Of a stretch of 64,000 nucleotides of DNA, positions 62,776 to 64,000 are shown piece by piece. The position numbers and the translations under genes are program-made. Position 1 is the stretch's first letter. Each line of letters begins with the position of its first letter. Source of the stretch: Rhizobium sp. P38BS-XIX (GTDB lineage: Bacteria; Pseudomonadota; Alphaproteobacteria; Rhizobiales; Rhizobiaceae); the NCBI RefSeq assembly GCF_012641435.1, contig NZ_JABAIJ010000010.1, forward strand, positions 1 to 64,000. The letters run 5' to 3'. Under the pieces are notes generated by a model, which had not been told where the DNA came from, searched no databases, and saw only the letters and a list, made by a program, of their open reading frames with translations.

Positions 62776-63333
62776 TCAGCGCATGCCATCTCTCATGGCC
62801 GCGCTGAGAAGCGGTCTTGCGGCGATCACCATGAGGCCGAGCGGCACTCGACGAAGCAGCTTTCCCGTCATGAACGCCACGGCTGCCGCTCCGGAGAGCT
62901 TCAGCCACGGATAAGAACCGAGCTGATCATGCGCGCAGGCATCGACCCATCCGATATTCGTGCGCGTAACCACCTCCGCCTGATGACGGATCGCCTGCAG
63001 ACGGGCACGGATGATGGCGATTTCCGTTTGCACCTCGTTTAACTGTAGGGCAAAAGCCTCGCGGGCGCTGCTCTCTTCATAGATTGCCGCATTGACCTCG
63101 ACGGCAACGGCCTCCTCCGGAATGATCACCACGGTTTCGACCTGGGGTTCACCGTCCGAGTTGGCGGGTGTGATATCGTTTCGTTCCATCGCGACTATTT
63201 CCCTCTGCTGGACGGCCGATTGTGGGACCTGAAGCATTCCCGTTGACAGATCATGGAAGGAACTCCTGCCCAGGCTCGAGGTTCCCGAAACCACGGGCGG
63301 GGATATTGTATCCTGGATGGTGATGGCGCCCAT
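62776..63333 (-). CDS. Hypothetical protein with coiled segment and C-terminal membrane helices
   Basis: 185 residues from ATG 63333, or 137 from ATG 63189, which is preceded by AGAGGGA and gives a more compact protein. A likely coiled coil (REAFALQLNEVQTEIAIIRA) precedes hydrophobic stretches (LKLSGAAAVAFMTGKLL and PLGLMVIAARPLLSAA). The layout recalls small ElaB/YqjD-like or phage-holin-like membrane-anchored proteins, but no family is claimed. The gene lies 6 bp from the stop of the AraC-type gene and may be co-transcribed with it. Confidence 0.65.
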   Translation of the reverse strand: MGAITIQDTISPPVVSGTSSLGRSSFHDLSTGMLQVPQSAVQQREIVAMERNDITPANSDGEPQVETVVIIPEEAVAVEVNAAIYEESSAREAFALQLNEVQTEIAIIRARLQAIRHQAEVVTRTNIGWVDACAHDQLGSYPWLKLSGAAAVAFMTGKLLRRVPLGLMVIAARPLLSAAMRDGMR

Positions 63334-63339
63334 CGGGAC

Positions 63340-64000
63340 TTAATCGTTCAGTTGCATCCGCGCATATCGGGCGGGCGGCACTCCGGCATGGCGGGCAAAG
63401 GCGACGCTGAAGGTGCTTGCCGATCCATAGCCCACCCGCTCCGCGACCTGATCGATCCCCAGCTCGCGCTTGTTCAACAGTTGTTTGGCGAGCGCCATCC
63501 GCCAGGCCAGCAGATACTCCATCGGGGCAAGGCCGACGGTGCGGCTGAAGCGGCTAAAAAAGGCGGAACGGGATAATGACGCCTCGGCTGCGAGTTCCGC
63601 GATGGTCCAGGGGTGCTCCGGGCGAGCGTGCAAGGCGCAGATCGCCGCCGCCAGCCGTTCGTCCGCAAGTCCGCGGCTCAGGCCCGGTGTCGCGGCGGTT
63701 CCCGTGCCGCAGCGCAAGGCTTCGATGAGCAGGACCTCCAGAAGTCGTTCGAGCACGATCTCTCTGGCTGGTCGCCGGGCATGCGTTTCTTCTCCGACCA
63801 ATTGCATCAGCGTCACCAGTCGCGGCTCGTTCCTGACGAGCACGACTTTCGGCAGCAGAGAAACCAGAAGTGCTGCATCTGGCGAACCGAAGCTGCAATG
63901 CCCGATGCGCATCCGCAAGTCGACAGGACCATCTTGCGGCCCCACGCGAAAATGGCTTTGGCTGACTTGCCTTGGGTTCGTGGTAGCCTGTCCCGGCGGC
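63340..64000 (-). CDS. AraC-family transcriptional regulator, partial (N-terminus beyond window)
   Basis: The frame stays open to the right edge, so the start is outside the window; a GTG at 63945 is inside the cupin part. The visible part has the end of an AraC cupin domain (LRMRIGHCSFGSPDAALLVS, LPKVVLV, IVLERLLEVLLIEALR) and two helix-turn-helix motifs (WTIAELAAEASLSRSAFFSR and LGIDQVAERVGYGSASTFS). The cupin_6 subgroup usually regulates adjacent oxidoreductase genes, which would lie to the right. Confidence 0.88.
   Translation of the reverse strand, partial: PPGQATTNPRQVSQSHFRVGPQDGPVDLRMRIGHCSFGSPDAALLVSLLPKVVLVRNEPRLVTLMQLVGEETHARRPAREIVLERLLEVLLIEALRCGTGTAATPGLSRGLADERLAAAICALHARPEHPWTIAELAAEASLSRSAFFSRFSRTVGLAPMEYLLAWRMALAKQLLNKRELGIDQVAERVGYGSASTFSVAFARHAGVPPARYARMQLND

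Noticed and set aside
1..64000. tRNA, rRNA, CRISPR arrays, insertion sequences, integrases or attachment sites
   Set aside because: None was found on reading both strands; no repeated spacer pattern, terminal inverted repeats or transposase motifs were seen.

Overview
The window is about 60% G+C and densely coded. It is dominated by ABC importers, each with its own regulator and catabolic enzymes. This layout, together with a RirA-type iron operator, a DUF1344 protein and ROK, LacI and RpiR regulators beside carbohydrate transporters, points to an alphaproteobacterium of the Rhizobium/Agrobacterium group. It is probably a secondary replicon or accessory part of a large genome. No rRNA, tRNA, transposase, integrase or CRISPR array was seen, and no gene identifies the replicon.

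Layout. 1-241: N-terminus of a ferric-type periplasmic binding protein behind a RirA-like box. 434-8089: a sensor kinase/response regulator pair diverging from a second response regulator and an RND efflux pump, then a DUF1344 protein. 8229-8915: PAP2 phosphatase. 8993-14740: RpiR regulator, a ferric-type ABC importer, an FTR1-like duplicated-motif membrane protein and a 72-residue membrane protein. 15157-18737: SulP transporter, RidA protein and a secreted protein ending in a SecD P1-head-like domain. 18800-29113: a PucR-regulated catabolic cluster (DUF1185, flavin reductase fusion, aldehyde dehydrogenase, luciferase-like monooxygenase, alpha/beta hydrolase, carboxymuconolactone decarboxylase-like protein, polar amino-acid-type ABC importer). 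29143-32085: ABC exporter and an arginase/agmatinase-family protein. 32249-44344: a mannoside-utilisation locus (sugar ABC importer, epimerase, oxidoreductase, two ROK regulators, GH38 alpha-mannosidase). 44491-54313: mostly envelope and stress genes (ECF sigma factor with anti-sigma, beta-propeller and DUF305 proteins, alpha/beta hydrolase, DoxX-like protein, a possible leukocidin-fold protein, MYG1 homologue). 54712-61437: LacI regulator with a ribose/AI-2-type importer and a ketose 3-epimerase. 61795-64000: diguanylate cyclase, a membrane-anchored hypothetical and a partial AraC regulator.

How the parts may work together. Most blocks follow one plan: regulator, operator, binding protein, intercistronic hairpin, permease and ATPase, then enzymes. 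Regulatory DNA could be read for several blocks. The strongest case is the mannoside locus. There the binding-protein operon and the alpha-mannosidase have near-identical promoters (-35, 16-bp spacer, -10 TAATCT) that share an 18-bp operator-like sequence over the spacer and -10. The LacI-type operator at 55840 and the palindrome before the PucR-type gene are also clear.

The best candidate for an undescribed system is the PucR cluster. It joins Rut/Pyr-like two-component flavin monooxygenase chemistry to an aldehyde dehydrogenase, a PcaD/PcaC-like pair and a dedicated importer, which suggests oxidative ring opening of an imported, probably nitrogen-containing, small molecule. The substrate cannot be read from sequence.
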